Below are positions 1-10,573 of a stretch of DNA of 64,000 nucleotides, piece after piece. Source of the stretch: Porphyra umbilicalis (taxonomy: Eukaryota > Rhodophyta > Bangiophyceae > Bangiales > Bangiaceae). Made by a program: the position numbers and the translations under genes. The stretch is taken from the NCBI GenBank assembly GCA_002049455.2, contig KV919136.1:1-64000 (forward strand), written 5' to 3'. The notes below the pieces were generated by a model that saw nothing but the letters and a program-made list of their open reading frames with translations, was not told the DNA's origin and ran no database searches. Every line of letters begins with the position of its first letter. Within the stretch, counting starts at the first letter, position 1.

Positions 1-434
1 CCCCACCCCCAACGCCGTCAATGCCCTCAGCGGAGGGTACGGTGCTCATCCCAGACCGCTTCAAAGCCGTCCCGTCAAGCCGGCCACGGAGGAGAAAGAC
101 AAGAAACACAGTTGCTGTCCACCACGCAAGACCACCACCGCAGCCGAGCCACCGCAGAAGACGCCGTCGTCACCGAAGCAGGAGAGGACCACGAAGGCGC
201 AACGGTCCTCGTCGGACCGAACCATGTCTGGCAGAGGCGAATCGACGCTGTTATGAGCCACACGTGCCGTATTACTTGGTTTGAACCCGCAAAAGCCACT
301 CATTTCGCTAATGACAGCGGTACGATGGCGCTGTGATTGGCTGGATGCACTGTTCTGTTGACCACAGCACGGTTCATTGACCTCACATTCGTGCTGACAT
401 CAGTGTCTGAGGACATCCAACCCTGCTGGTACTG
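1..434. other. No recognised gene
   Basis: Short open frames on both strands overlap one another here and none shows a domain or a coherent composition. I see nothing I can name. Confidence 0.5.
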
Positions 435-960
435 ACTTTGGGTTAGGTGGCACATATGCGATGCCCTGACTGTGCAAAGCTTGATTGGTTGCCACGAGAG
501 CGACTTGGCATTCAGAGCAAGTCCAGCGCAGTGGAACTTAACCGGGGGAGGGACAGATGCCATTTTGGGCCATGTGGGCCCACATCGGGCTCTGAAGTCG
601 GCCTGTACCGGGTCATACAGGATTTTTTTTTCCACAAATCTTGGTGGCTATGCCTTCCGGGCCGACGAGGGCGCCAGACATGGTGAGGCGCTCTTCTTCA
701 TATCAGGGCGCTTCTGACGCTGTACGACGACGGGGCATCGGCGGCCCGGATGAATAGCCACAAAACTTTGTGGAATAAACCTGCCTGTATGACCCCGGAC
801 AGGCCGATTTCAGAACCCGATGTGGGCCCACATGGCCGAAGATGACATTTGTGTCCCACCCCCGGTTAAGCTCCACTGTGCAGCGGTGCCCGCCAACGCC
901 GAAATACAGTAAATACAGACTTTTGGCAACTGATTTGTGGGGAGCTTTGTGGGCATCTGG
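435..960. repeat. Imperfect inverted repeat
   Basis: The best-matching arms are about 523-672 and 733-886, with a spacer of about 60 bp. Both carry the same landmarks in opposite orientation: AGTGGAACTTAACCGGGGG, GGCCATGTGGGCCCACATCG, GGTCATACAGG, a CCACAAA block and TCCGGGCCG. A weaker match continues outward, sharing AAAGC and GTTGCCA blocks, to roughly 435 and 960. The arms differ at many sites, so the structure is old. It is probably a decayed fold-back or terminal-inverted-repeat element; no target duplication was found. Confidence 0.7.
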
Positions 961-1070
961 GGCGCCACGTAGGACACATTTACTGTCAGAGGCGCATCTT
1001 CCCACCATTGCGATCCCATTTCTCGTGTGCAGGGGTCCCGTCCCGATGACCACGCATCATCTGTGGGGAG

Positions 1071-1452
1071 TAGGGTTGCACACGACGCCCCTATTTCGGG
1101 GGCGTCAGGGGCGCGCGACGGATATGACGCCTTACTGACGCCCCATTAGGCAGCCAAAACGCCCTCACGACGCCCCAAGTAGCACCATCAATATTCGACA
1201 TATCGTTCGAGAAGCACCCATATCGCGCTCTCATATATAATTTTTGTGTCCAGACAGGGTGCCTGTCCCCAACCAAGGTGCACAGCCGCCACCTGCTGAA
1301 TCATGTGGACCCCCCTGAAAACTTCCTCTTCGCGACGCCTTGTTGACGCCCTTTTGAGTTGGGGCGTTAGGGGCGCACGACGCCCAAATGACGCCCTGGT
1401 GACGCCCTAAACGACGCCCTTAACGACGCCCCGGGCGTTCTGAGCAACCCTA
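1071..1452. mobile_element. hAT-type MITE with 8-bp target duplication
   Basis: A 382-bp non-coding insert. Its ends are inverted repeats starting TAGGGTTGC on both sides (about 17 of the first 20 positions agree). It is flanked by the 8-bp direct repeat GTGGGGAG at 1063-1070 and 1453-1460. An 8-bp target duplication plus TAGGG-type ends is the known signature of the hAT superfamily. The interior is full of GACGCC words in both orientations near the ends, as expected for subterminal transposase-binding repeats. It encodes nothing, so it depends on a transposase elsewhere. Confidence 0.85.
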
Positions 1453-1460
1453 GTGGGGAG

Positions 1461-1802
1461 CGTCTGGTCGATTAATTTCATGTAACGTGGCGTCCCACAT
1501 CGGATTTCTTTGCAGGGAATGGGGACTGACGGCCCATCGACGTCAGATCAACCACCTCGGCTTGGACACGAGCAACATCCGCTCTCTCTCGCTGCTCCCC
1601 CCTCCCTTCCCCCTTTCCCCGCGTCCTAAGCTACAATTTTCTGTGCTTCTAATCATAGTGAGCCGTGCTGGCGCCCGTGCGCATTGACGTGCCGTGGTAC
1701 GTGGCGACAGGGGTGTTGTTCTTGTCCCGCTCCAAGAATCTTTAGGCGACGCCGCGCATGGTGAACGCTGCCGATGGAGTACTCGAAGATGGTGACCATG
1801 GC
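1461..1802. other. No recognised gene
   Basis: A pyrimidine-rich patch at about 1580-1625 is the only notable feature. Overlapping open frames look fortuitous. Confidence 0.4.
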
Positions 1803-2040
1803 AAACGTATCCATCGACAGATCTCGCGATCGTCATCTGGCTTACAGTCCAGTCAGGAGTAGTTGAAATACGTGATGGTTTTGTCGCCCAGTGGCCCAGT
1901 GGGCGCACCCGTCGATGTGGACCCACCGTCGTCGGTCCTACCGCTGTCGACGCCACCGTCCCGGTCTGCAACATCGCCGACCCCACCATTGCCGACCCCA
2001 CCGTCGTCGACCCCATCATTGTCATCCCTACAGCGGTTGG
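1803..2040 (+). repeat. Subterminal repeat array shared with 60.8-61.0 kb
   Basis: An imperfect array of CCACCGTCGTCGG-like words (about 1915-2030) follows a single-copy block containing a GATCGTCA / TACAGTCC pair. The same two blocks in the same order lie at 60795-61010, just upstream of the intact pogo-like transposase at 61.2 kb. I infer that this is the 5' non-coding part of a second copy of that element, now separated from its transposase relic at 7.7-10.5 kb by the retroelement at 2.36-7.29 kb. Confidence 0.5.
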
Positions 2041-2250
2041 CCAGCCACTTTGGTGCCCGCGTCTCCCGACCACCGGTTGCTCGGCAGTGTCGAGGCCCTG
2101 ACGCAGGGTCTTCCAGCGTCGTGCCCAATCGCAGTGCATAAGATATGAGGTCGACACCCTACTATCTCCGATTTAGTGGTGATCCTGTGTATCAGCGAGT
2201 ATTAGAGGGGTCCTGCCACTTGTCGTGATCACGCTTTCTTCTTGTCAATG

Positions 2251-2270
2251 TTTTTTTTTTTTTTTTTTTT
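2251..2270. repeat. Poly-T tract (20 T)
   Basis: A run of 20 T residues in otherwise mixed sequence about 95 bp left of the retroelement. There is no coding context; it is a homopolymer tract of unknown origin. Confidence 0.9.
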
Positions 2271-2363
2271 GCGACGGACAATCTGGGTGTGCTGCGCTTC
2301 ACTTTGAGCTACTTCTCCTGGTCGCGTGAGCAAGTCTGTGCGCTTCTTTTGTAGTTATTGCTG

Positions 2364-2390
2364 TACCCCGCCTGGGCCGGTCGTGTAGAT
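2364..2390 (-). repeat. Short split direct repeat, outer copy
   Basis: A 27-bp block from TACCCCGCC to GTGTAGAT, identical to 2862-2888. It forms the other terminus of the retroelement. Confidence 0.85.
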
Positions 2391-2599
2391 GCCAAGAACT
2401 GTCGATATTTTAATTGTTCTAATTCGAATAGGAATCTCCGCCAGTTCGCCGGTGCTCCAGCGCGAGCGATGCTCGCGATGGCCCTTGTGCCCCTCAGCAC
2501 AAGGACAGGTCGGAAAGGGAGGCAGGCCACAAAAAGAGGCCGGCCCAGGCGCCCAGACGGAGGCGGAGGAGCCAAGGTGAAGGTCGGGGAAGGTGGGTG

Positions 2600-2861
2600 G
2601 TGAGGTCGGAAAGTGCTTGCCGGCATCCCCCCCGCGGGGTCGGCCGCCGGCGGCGGCGCTCATGAAGCGCCGCCGTCGGCGCCGGCGGCCGGCGGCGGCG
2701 CTGCGGCTGTAAGCCTCCCCGGGCGGATTTGCACCCCGCCCGGATGTGGGGCCGTCAGGCCCCCCCAGGCCCGCGCGCGCTCGCCGCCCCCCGTCGGCGC
2801 CCATGGGGTTCCGGGCCCCTCGTAGGGTAACCCGTGGCTCCGCAAAGCTCCAACTCCGTCA
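2600..2861 (-). repeat. Internal copy of the long split direct repeat
   Basis: About 260 bp, repeated in the same orientation at 7033-7293. By eye the two copies differ at about 17 positions (93% alike). On the element's own strand this copy lies between the two short repeats at 2862-2888 and 2364-2390, which gives the B1 ... A1-B2-A2 order of split direct repeats. Confidence 0.85.
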
Positions 2862-2888
2862 TACCCCGCCTGGGCCGGTCGTGTAGAT
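2862..2888 (-). repeat. Short split direct repeat, inner copy
   Basis: Identical 27-bp partner of 2364-2390. It lies between the recombinase gene and the internal long repeat. Confidence 0.85.
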
Positions 2889-2912
2889 ACCACCAAATGG
2901 AGATGGCGCCGG

Positions 2913-4067
2913 CTACTGTCGTAACACCAGGTAGCAGTCGAACAGTTCCCGGGCGGCGTCTTCGGGGAGCGTCAGGGCGTCGACGTAGACCGCGGTGACT
3001 GTCGTTGTGTCCTTGTTCCTCATGCCCATCAAAGTCGCGATGGCGTCCAGCTCCACCCCAATGGCGCGGGCGCTTGAGGCGGCGCACGACCGCAGGGAGT
3101 GGCCGCTGTGTGTGCAGCCAGCGGGGGTAGGGATGCCCAACATGGCGATGCCCTCCCGCATCTCGGCCGTGGCTACCTCGGTCGGCAGGGGCTTGTTGTC
3201 CCCGACCGGCGTGAGCAGGAACTGGTCCGGTTGCGCGCCATTCAGTTGCATTGCCGCGACGTGCCCCCGCACGAGGTCGTAGGCGGAGTCGCGGTCGGGC
3301 GCGGGGCGGCGCGCGACGCGGATGACCAACCGCTCGCGGTTGGCGCGCGCCCCGTGCTTATAGTTGGGCACCTGTACGAGCAGGCGCGACGTCCCGAGGG
3401 TGACGTCCATGAGGCGGAGATTGGCCCCTCCGCCCAGGCGGCAGAAAGTGAGCGCCGAAAGGGCGAGCCCGGCCATGCGTCGTCGCAGCGCCGGGTCGGT
3501 GGTCTTCATGCCGGCGCTCACCATCCGCATCAACGCCGCTGCCGGGAGAGGCACGCGCTTGTCGCGTAGCCCGCCGTGGATTTCCGCATAGCGGCGGGCG
3601 TAGTCGTGCCTGATTGCCATCAATAGCGGCCCGACGGCGGGCTTCTCCATGCTGTAGAGGGCGTGCACGGCGTTTATGTGCGTGAGGTAGTTCTGGAGGG
3701 TGCCCGGAGCCACCGTGCCCCGGTCGTAGAGCTCCCCCACCCAACAGGCGACGACCTCCGTTGTGGTGGGGAGGAAGGGGTACCCGCTGGCCTCACAGAA
3801 CCCGACGAAGTTGTCCCACTTGTTGGCGTAGACATCCTTTGTCGAGTCGGCCAGCTGGTTGGCTAACATCGCGGCGGCGGAGGCGCCGCCAGGCCCGGCA
3901 CCAAACGTGTGCCGGCCGACGGCGGTGGCCGCCCGCTTCCAGGTTGCCGCTGCTGGGCCCGCCCTTCCGGTGTGAACCGGAGGGCGCAGACCGTCCAATG
4001 AGGCCGCGGTGCCTGCGCTGCACCCGCGGCGCGGAAGAACAGCCCCGCCCGTCGTGGGAGGTTGCAC
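2913..4067 (-). pseudogene. Tyrosine recombinase part of the YR retrotransposon
   Basis: A 384-residue frame of the phage-integrase/tyrosine-recombinase family. The C-terminal half carries the conserved HSLR (HxxR) box, followed some 30 residues later by the presumed nucleophile in AVYVDAL. In DIRS-group elements this enzyme integrates a circular DNA intermediate in place of a DDE integrase. It lies downstream of RT/RNase H on the same strand, as usual for the group. It is listed as part of a fossil element; I did not test whether it is functional. Confidence 0.8.
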
Positions 4068-4159
4068 ACCTCATCGGCCGCTGCCACCGCCGGGGCCCAC
4101 CACGGCTGCGCCTTCCACACCGGCAGGATGACCGTAGCCGTCGCCCCGTCGGTCTTGAT

Positions 4160-5761
4160 CTAGTCGAGGACCAGCGGGATGCGGTCGAAGGGGGGGTTGC
4201 TCCAGTTGTTGTGCCCCCCTTTCCACGGCTGGGAGAACTCGTTGGCGGGTAGGTCGGTCGGATCCAGCACGGGCGAGTTGTAGTGCGGCAGCCGCGTGTT
4301 GCACGCGGTCCCGAACCGGTCCACGGTGCGGGGCCCGTACGTGGAATCCAGCGCGTCGAAAAAGATCCGGTCCAGCTGCCAGTCGGTGGACTCCTTGGCG
4401 CGGCTGAGCTTGTCCACCCAGACGGTCTTTGCCGTCGGGATCCATTCGGTCTCCAGCGTCACGCGCAGGTTCTGCGCCAACGCGTGGAGTCGGAGCACCT
4501 CGGCGCAGAGGTCCGGGGAGCGCGACACCAAGGCGTTGGTCACGTGCAGCGCGACTCGGGAGTCCGTCACGACGCGGAGGCGGTCGCCGGGGCTGACGCG
4601 CTCTGCCAGCCCGGACAGCGTGTGGCGGATGGCGGCGACCTCCTTCACTTTGATGTGCCAGTCCGCCTAGGCGGTTTCTAAGTGGCCGCGCACTGGCGTC
4701 TCCCCGTCGAGCACCCCACCCCACCCAAACGAAGACGCGTCCGTGTGGAGGGTGTGCGCCGCCGGTGCCGCCCAGATCGGGCGCCCGTGACCGTGGCGGC
4801 CAAAGTTGGCCCAGTAGCGGAGGTCTCGAAGGGACTGGTGGGAGAGCCAGCAGTCGCCACCGGCTGGATCCGCCGCCCCCAAGTCGTCGTAGATGAAGCG
4901 GGCAAACAATCTCGCCTCGGGAATTGCCAGCGATCCCGAGAAACTAATTCCTGCCACGCTCTGCAACAACTTGCGCCGAACCCACCTTTGGTTCTTCCTT
5001 GCCGAGCTCAAGACCGCCACCGCCCTGCCCCGCATCTTAGCCACCCGTACGTCAGGCAGTCGCACCGCGTTGCCCGCCGAGTCAATGGTATACCCGAGCA
5101 GGGTGAGCTGCTGGGTTCCCTGGCGCTCGCCCTTGGCGGGGTGGAGCGTGAGCCCCAGCTTGTTGTAGAGCAGGGCGACCTGCCGGAAGCCCGCCGCGGC
5201 GTCGCGCTTGGACACGGGGCGCCTGCCCGGGGCGGCGGCGCCGTGGTCGTCCACGTAGCCGATCAACTTGAAATGGGCCTCGCGGAGAGCGGCGAGGACG
5301 GGGCGCATGATCTTGGTCAAGGCCCACGGGGCCACAGACAACCCGAAGGGCATGGTGATGGCCTCGTACGTGTGCCCGACCACGGTGAAGGTCAAGTAGG
5401 GCCTGTCGTTGGGATGGATATAAATGTGGTGATATGCGTCTTTTATGTTCCATGAAATTAGATGGTCATCGAGAAGCAAGGAAGACATAAACTCAGCAAG
5501 CGCCTCGTACTTGAACTTGATGCCACGTAGGTGCTCGTTGACCTGTCGTAGGTCCACCACCAGCCGCGGCTTGTCCGGCCGGTCCCAGCTCACAAACGCC
5601 GGCGACACGCAGGGCGCCGCCGCCGCCTCGGCCTTGGACACACGCCGCACGAAGCCGGCTCGCGTCCACCGGTCCAGCTCCTCGTCCACAAAGGCACCGT
5701 CCCTTCCACCCGTCGGGTAGGGCCGGCACCGTTTGCGAGGGCGGCCCGTGGCGTGAGCCAC
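4160..5761 (-). pseudogene. Reverse transcriptase and RNase H region of the YR retrotransposon
   Basis: The RT core shows VSPAFVSW, RLVVDLRQVN, a WNIKDAYHHI block, MPFGLSVAPW and the catalytic GYVDDHG, followed by an RNase H domain opening with LHTDASSFGWGG. Order and motifs match the RT-RNase H of DIRS-like elements, which lack a protease and a DDE integrase. The region appears damaged, so it is given as one fossil part. Confidence 0.8.
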
Positions 5762-5949
5762 GGGAGGCGGAGGCCGAATTGCAGCGCCCGTCGAACCCAG
5801 CGGGAGGCTCCGATCTCCCGCCAGGCGTCGACGGACGCACGTACTTGTTGGGCGGGTGGCTCACCCGCGGCAACGTCATCCCTTGGGGCGTCTTGGTCCG
5901 CGCCGCCCCGACGGGCGGTGAAAGGGGTAGATAAATCCCCAAGGGGCCG

Positions 5950-6979
5950 GGGCCCCCCTAGGCCTTGGCCGGCTCCGCCGCATCCCCGCCACCCTTCTTG
6001 CGCCGCCCGCCCCGCTTGCCGCCGCCCTGCTGGGTGGAATTGACTTGGTTGCTGGCGATGCCCTTGTTGAGGGCACGGTCGCGCAGCGTGACCGTCTTGG
6101 AGTGGGGGGTGCGCCGCACCTTGGAGGCAAAGGTGTCGCTCGGCGACAACAGCCGCTACTGCAGCTGGGCGGCGACGCCCCCGTCCAGCTCGGCGAGCAC
6201 GTCGTAGCGGGCGGCGCACAGCTCGGCGAGCTGATGGCTGAACACACGGCACTGGAGGACCATGCCCTGGAGGGCGGCCGTGTCGTTGTGGTCCGGCGTG
6301 GCCTCGAAGGCGACGAGCTCGTTGTTGAGTGAGGAGTTCCAGCTCCCGAAGATGGTGAGGTCTTTGGCCTCGTCCGCCTCGGCCGTTGTCTCGCCCTCGG
6401 GGAAGTCGTCTCGGAAGCGCAAGGTCTCCATCCGGAAGGGCGCCGGGAAGCTGGTGCGGGCGTAGGGGGGGAGCTTAAAGAAGTTGAGCCGCTCGGGCAG
6501 GAGGGCGACCTGCTTTGCTTTGGCGTTGGTGAAGAAGGCCCCGCTTGGGCCCCCATTGTCGTCATCTTTTGACCCGCCCCCGCCCCGCCGCTCCCGCTGG
6601 CCACGGATGGCCTGGGCCATGCCCGCCGCGACGGCGGCCGCGATGTCCCCGGCTGCCCCGGCGGCAGCGCCGGCGGGGGGGGGGGGGGCGCGGGACTGAC
6701 GGCGTTCCCGCCCTCCCCCCCCGCCGCGAGGCCGAGTCCCGCGCCCTCGGCCCGTAGCTCGACGGCGGCGACTCGGTTGGTGAGCGCGGCGACGCCGGCC
6801 AGGTTGTTGTCCAAGACGGAAAGCCGCGCCAGAATCGCCGCCACAGGGTTGGCCCCGCCGTCCCCATCCGCCCCGCCGAGGAAGGCGGCGACATTGGCGT
6901 CGGCTGCGGCCACTCCGTCCGCGGTGCCAGCCGGGTCGCCGCCCGCGGCGGCCCCGGCGGGGAGGGGGGGGTTGTTCAT
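5950..6979 (-). pseudogene. Gag-like region of the YR retrotransposon
   Basis: The most upstream frame of the element, rich in Ala, Pro and Gly at its start (MNNPPLPAG), then a more typical globular stretch around 6160-6560. I assign it as gag-like by position only. No zinc knuckle was seen. Confidence 0.45.
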
Positions 6980-7032
6980 CGACAGTTCAGCGTAGCCGCG
7001 GGCAATCCCGGGAACCTAACCGACCTCACACA

Positions 7033-7293
7033 GTGAGGTCGGAAAGTGCTTGGCGGCATCCTCCCCGCGGGGTCGGCCGCCGGCGGCGGCGCTCATGAAG
7101 TGCCGCCGTCGGCGCCGACGGCCGGCGGCGGCGCTGCGGCTGTAAGCCTCCCCGGGTGGATTTGCACCCCGCTCCGATGTGGGGCCGCCAGGCCCCCCCA
7201 GCCCCGCGCGCGCTTGCCGCCCCCCGTCGGCGCCCATGAGGTCCCGGGCCCTTCGTGGGGTACCCCGTGGCTCCGCAAGCACCAACTCCGTCA
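7033..7293 (-). repeat. Terminal copy of the long split direct repeat
   Basis: Left end of the retroelement on its own (minus) strand. It matches 2600-2861 and the similarity stops abruptly at CCGTCA, which marks the element boundary. Confidence 0.85.
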
Positions 7294-7739
7294 ATCCCCG
7301 AAAATTTTCCTGGTGGATAGAGACTGAGTAGCGGACCGAATCTCTTTGCCAATCAGATGCGCCCCTGGGACTGACTTGGTGCTCCTGATTGCTTACATGT
7401 GCCCATCCAGCCTGGAAATCGACATCTGCTGCTCTTTTTTTCTGCACTTCTGGCAAGGAGGCAGTAGAAAATCTCAAGATCTCGCGTGGGCAGCTTTCTC
7501 CGTGCAAAGAAAATCGGATCAAGCGGCAGCAACCAGCGAGTTCTGCTTGATGTATGGTCCTGGCACCGAATGCGGGCTTTCTATTGGCTGCGATGCCTTT
7601 TTACTGTCGTTTTAGACCAATAGAGTGCTGTTATCCACAGTCAGTCTCTGTCTCTATCTCCCAGGACCAAATTCGGGGATCAGCAATAACCTCACCGAAG
7701 CTTCCACCGCTCAGAAGCGTCTCCAATGGCGCCGATAAA
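7294..7739. other. No recognised gene between retroelement and transposase relic
   Basis: I see no coding sequence here. It is probably decayed 5' non-coding DNA of the pogo-like element, cut from the rest by the retroelement, but I could not align it convincingly to 61.0-61.3 kb. Confidence 0.35.
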
Positions 7740-10470
7740 GTGGTGTTGACCCCTCGCCTGCCGCGGCCGCCACAAAGGAGGTCTGCCCAAGTCCATCGCC
7801 ATCAAGCGTCCAGGTTATTCGCGTTGCGTCCCAGGCGGCGAGAGCGGCAACTGCCACTGCTCGAGCACAAGACCAAGTGGACCTTTCAATTATGCCGTGG
7901 GTGGCGGCGGCAAGCGCCGACTAAGCAGGTGGTGGAGGACCTGCGGAGCGGAAGCAAGGCGCCGACGTGGCGTGCGGGCGGGGCGGGGCTGGCCGCGGTC
8001 GGCGCGAAGCTGGGCGTGGCTGGGACGTGGCAGGGCGGTGTGGCGAGCGCTCACGGTCGGACGAGGGGCGTAAGCCCCGCACACTTATATCTCTTGGTGA
8101 CAAGCTTGCGCTTATTGATATGACGGACGCTGGCCATACGTGGCCTTAAACCTTTGCCACGTTTCGGCTTAACATCAGCGTGTCGGCGGCCCGAGCCATG
8201 TAAAAGAACCAGAAGGAGTTTAGGCGGCGGGCAGCTGCGTCGGAAGACCTGTCGGAGACCCTCCAGCGACGCTCCTACTTCGAAGCGGTCTCCCAGGAGT
8301 TGTGGGATTAGTACGAGGCAGTGCAACGAGTGGGCTGGCGAAATCTACCGATTTCGGGTGGTCTGTTGGAGGCTCGAGCACGTCGGATTGCGACGAAGCT
8401 CGGCGATACGGGCTGTCAAGGGTTCCCCCATCTTGTGCAAAACTGGGGTGCGCGCCATAACGTTCACAATGTGGCGCTGTGTGGTCAAGGGGGGTCCGCA
8501 GACGTCGCTAGGGCAGCGGCTCGAGTCGCTGAGATCCGGTTCGAACTCGAGGCGTACCCTGCGGAGCCAATCTACAACATGGACGAAGCGGGTCTTTTCT
8601 TCCGGTGCATCCCTGACCGAGCTTACGTCAAGGCCGGTCAAAGACGGCAGGCGCGGGGCACCAAGGCAACGATGGCAAACGATTGTGTCGCCCTAGGCTT
8701 GGCTTGCAGTGCCTCGGGCGCCCATAAGATTCCTGTCGCCATGATTGGCAAAGCCAAGCAGCCGCTGTGCTTCAAGCCCCCCCGTCGGCCGTGCCCACTA
8801 CCGTACTTCTGCCAAGCCAACGCGTAAATGGATGGCGACCTCTTCCAATCCTGGTTTGAGACCATCATCCTGCCGGCTGTGCGGGCCCGTACATCTCAGT
8901 CGGTGGCCCTCGCGTCCGACAATTGCGGGGCTCAAGAAGAGCTCGAGTACGATAAGGTCAAGTTTATCCCCCTACCACCGATCTGTACGTTTATCTACCG
9001 ACCGCTGGACCATGGCAGTATTGCTTGTCTGAAAAGACGACACCAGCTGCTGCTGCAGTACCTGGTTGTACGCGCTTTTGAGGCCAGCTCGGGCGTCGAC
9101 ATGGCCGCAGAATCCGCACGCGGCGGCGATGCGGGCGCACCCGCGGCGGACTTGGCGAGCGCGGCTGGTGGGGGGACCCCACACACAAATCCCTCGGCGG
9201 GCGCAACCGGTGGTGGGGACGAGCACGCGGCAGCGTCGGCGGCCCCGGACGTTGCAGGAGGATCACGAGCCATCGCGAGATCCACTCGCGGCGGCGGGAG
9301 GGCCGCATCCGCGGCGGGCTCGGGGAGCGCGGCCAGTGTGGGGGGCGCACGCGCAGACGCCTGGGTGAGGACGGCCGGTGAGGGGAGCCCACACGTGGAT
9401 GCCTCGGTGGGCACCCTCACCCAAGCGTTAAGTGCGTGCGTACCGGCAGGAGCAGATTTAGCGGCGGATGGGGCGGCCTCCGTGTCCGGGATGGGCGCTG
9501 AGAGCTCTGTCGTGAGCTCCGCGGGCCTGGCGAGCTAAGAGACGTTTGGAATCCGCCAGTGACTTTCGGTAGACGGTTGGTGGCCAGCAATCGCTAGTCA
9601 CGCATAGGACGCGATGAGCGCGGCGCGCCCCACGGCGCCCTATGTGGCATTCAGCGCGGCGCGACACGCAGCGCGGCTGGAGGTGCGGCGGGCCGCTCGT
9701 CTCCAGATACGGGCGGCGCGGCGGGCAGCGCGAATAGAGGTGCGGCGGGCCGCTCGCTTCCCAATGCAGACGGCGCGGCTTGAAGCTCCGAAAGTATCAT
9801 CGGCTGGTGCAGTGAGCGGCAACAGCACACCTGCGGATGCGGCCGTCCCGGGTATCTGGGGCTTGCCAGTCGATTGGACCACCGCCCCAGGTCCGGCCCA
9901 GTCGAAGCGCCGTCGCTACGCACGCGCCAGTGCACGATGTGCGGAGGTTCGCGGTGTTAGGGACGGCGCCGGCGCTCATTCACAAGAGCGTCGGAGATTC
10001 TTCTGGAAAAATGGGAAGCCGCTGCACGTTCAACAATCGCCCACTGTCGGGTCAAATCAACCAATCTGCCAGCTGGAGTTCCTATGGACGTAACTGCCTT
10101 GAGCCGTGCGTATCAAGGCTCCTCGCGTGCCTTGGGTACCGATGTGGATGCCGTGGCTTCATTGATGGGCGGTTGTACTTTTCGTTCCCAATCTTTTAAG
10201 GACACCGCAACCGCGGCAAGGGAGATCTCTGTACAGAACTTGCTGACCGCGGAGAAAGATGAGCGCGTGCTGGTGACCACGGCCGACCGGATTGCGTTCG
10301 ACTACGGCGGGGAAGGCGATGCCACACAATGCGGCGGGATCGACGCCTCGGACGGCAAGGATAGCGGCGACTGGGACGGCCGGGGGAGTGACGGGTCGGA
10401 GGTGAGGGGAGTGATGACTCGGACGGCGGGGAGGGTGATGACTCGGACGCGGACGCAAGTGAGGACGTAG
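7740..10470 (+). pseudogene. Decayed pogo/Tigger-like DDE_1 transposase (copy 1)
   Basis: It aligns along its length with the intact transposase at 61228-63855. Shared parts include EGRKPRTLISLGDK near 8060, the Tc5-type helix-turn-helix region (8230-8540), YNMDEAG with the first catalytic Asp (about 8580), SDNCGA with the second (about 8920), RPLDHG with the third (about 9005), the Arg/Ala repeat near 9660-9780 and the acidic C-terminus near 10280-10460. It is dead: in-frame stops occur at, for example, the TAG near 8309, the TAA at 8825-8827 before MDGDLF, and the TAA at 9536-9538. The frame also changes near 10080. All three catalytic Asp codons survive, so decay is moderate. Confidence 0.85.
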
Positions 10471-10573
10471 CGGACAGCAACAAAGAATTATGTGTTGATG
10501 CCCATTCTCGTGCTCTCTGTACTCTTTTTCGAAGACAAAAACTGATTGTACTCCTGTCCCGTACTAAGTCGAG
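10471..10573. other. Gap between transposase relic and 7.4-kb repeat
   Basis: Just over 100 bp with no recognisable feature; it probably includes the 3' end of the pogo-like element. Confidence 0.4.

Larger units (their letters stand above)
2364..7293 (-). mobile_element. YR (DIRS-superfamily) retrotransposon fossil, PAT/Ngaro-like
   Basis: All parts read on the minus strand, in order: gag-like region (about 5950-6980), reverse transcriptase plus RNase H region (about 4160-5760), and tyrosine recombinase (2913-4067). Reverse transcriptase is recognised from a YVDD box and RNase H-like LHTDAS. The recombinase carries the HSLR box and a downstream tyrosine. The ends are split direct repeats rather than LTRs. 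This layout is known for PAT and Ngaro elements and fits recombinase-mediated insertion without target duplication. The long repeat copies agree at about 93%, so it is moderately old. It looks broken, with perhaps two or three interruptions; treat it as a fossil. Confidence 0.85.
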
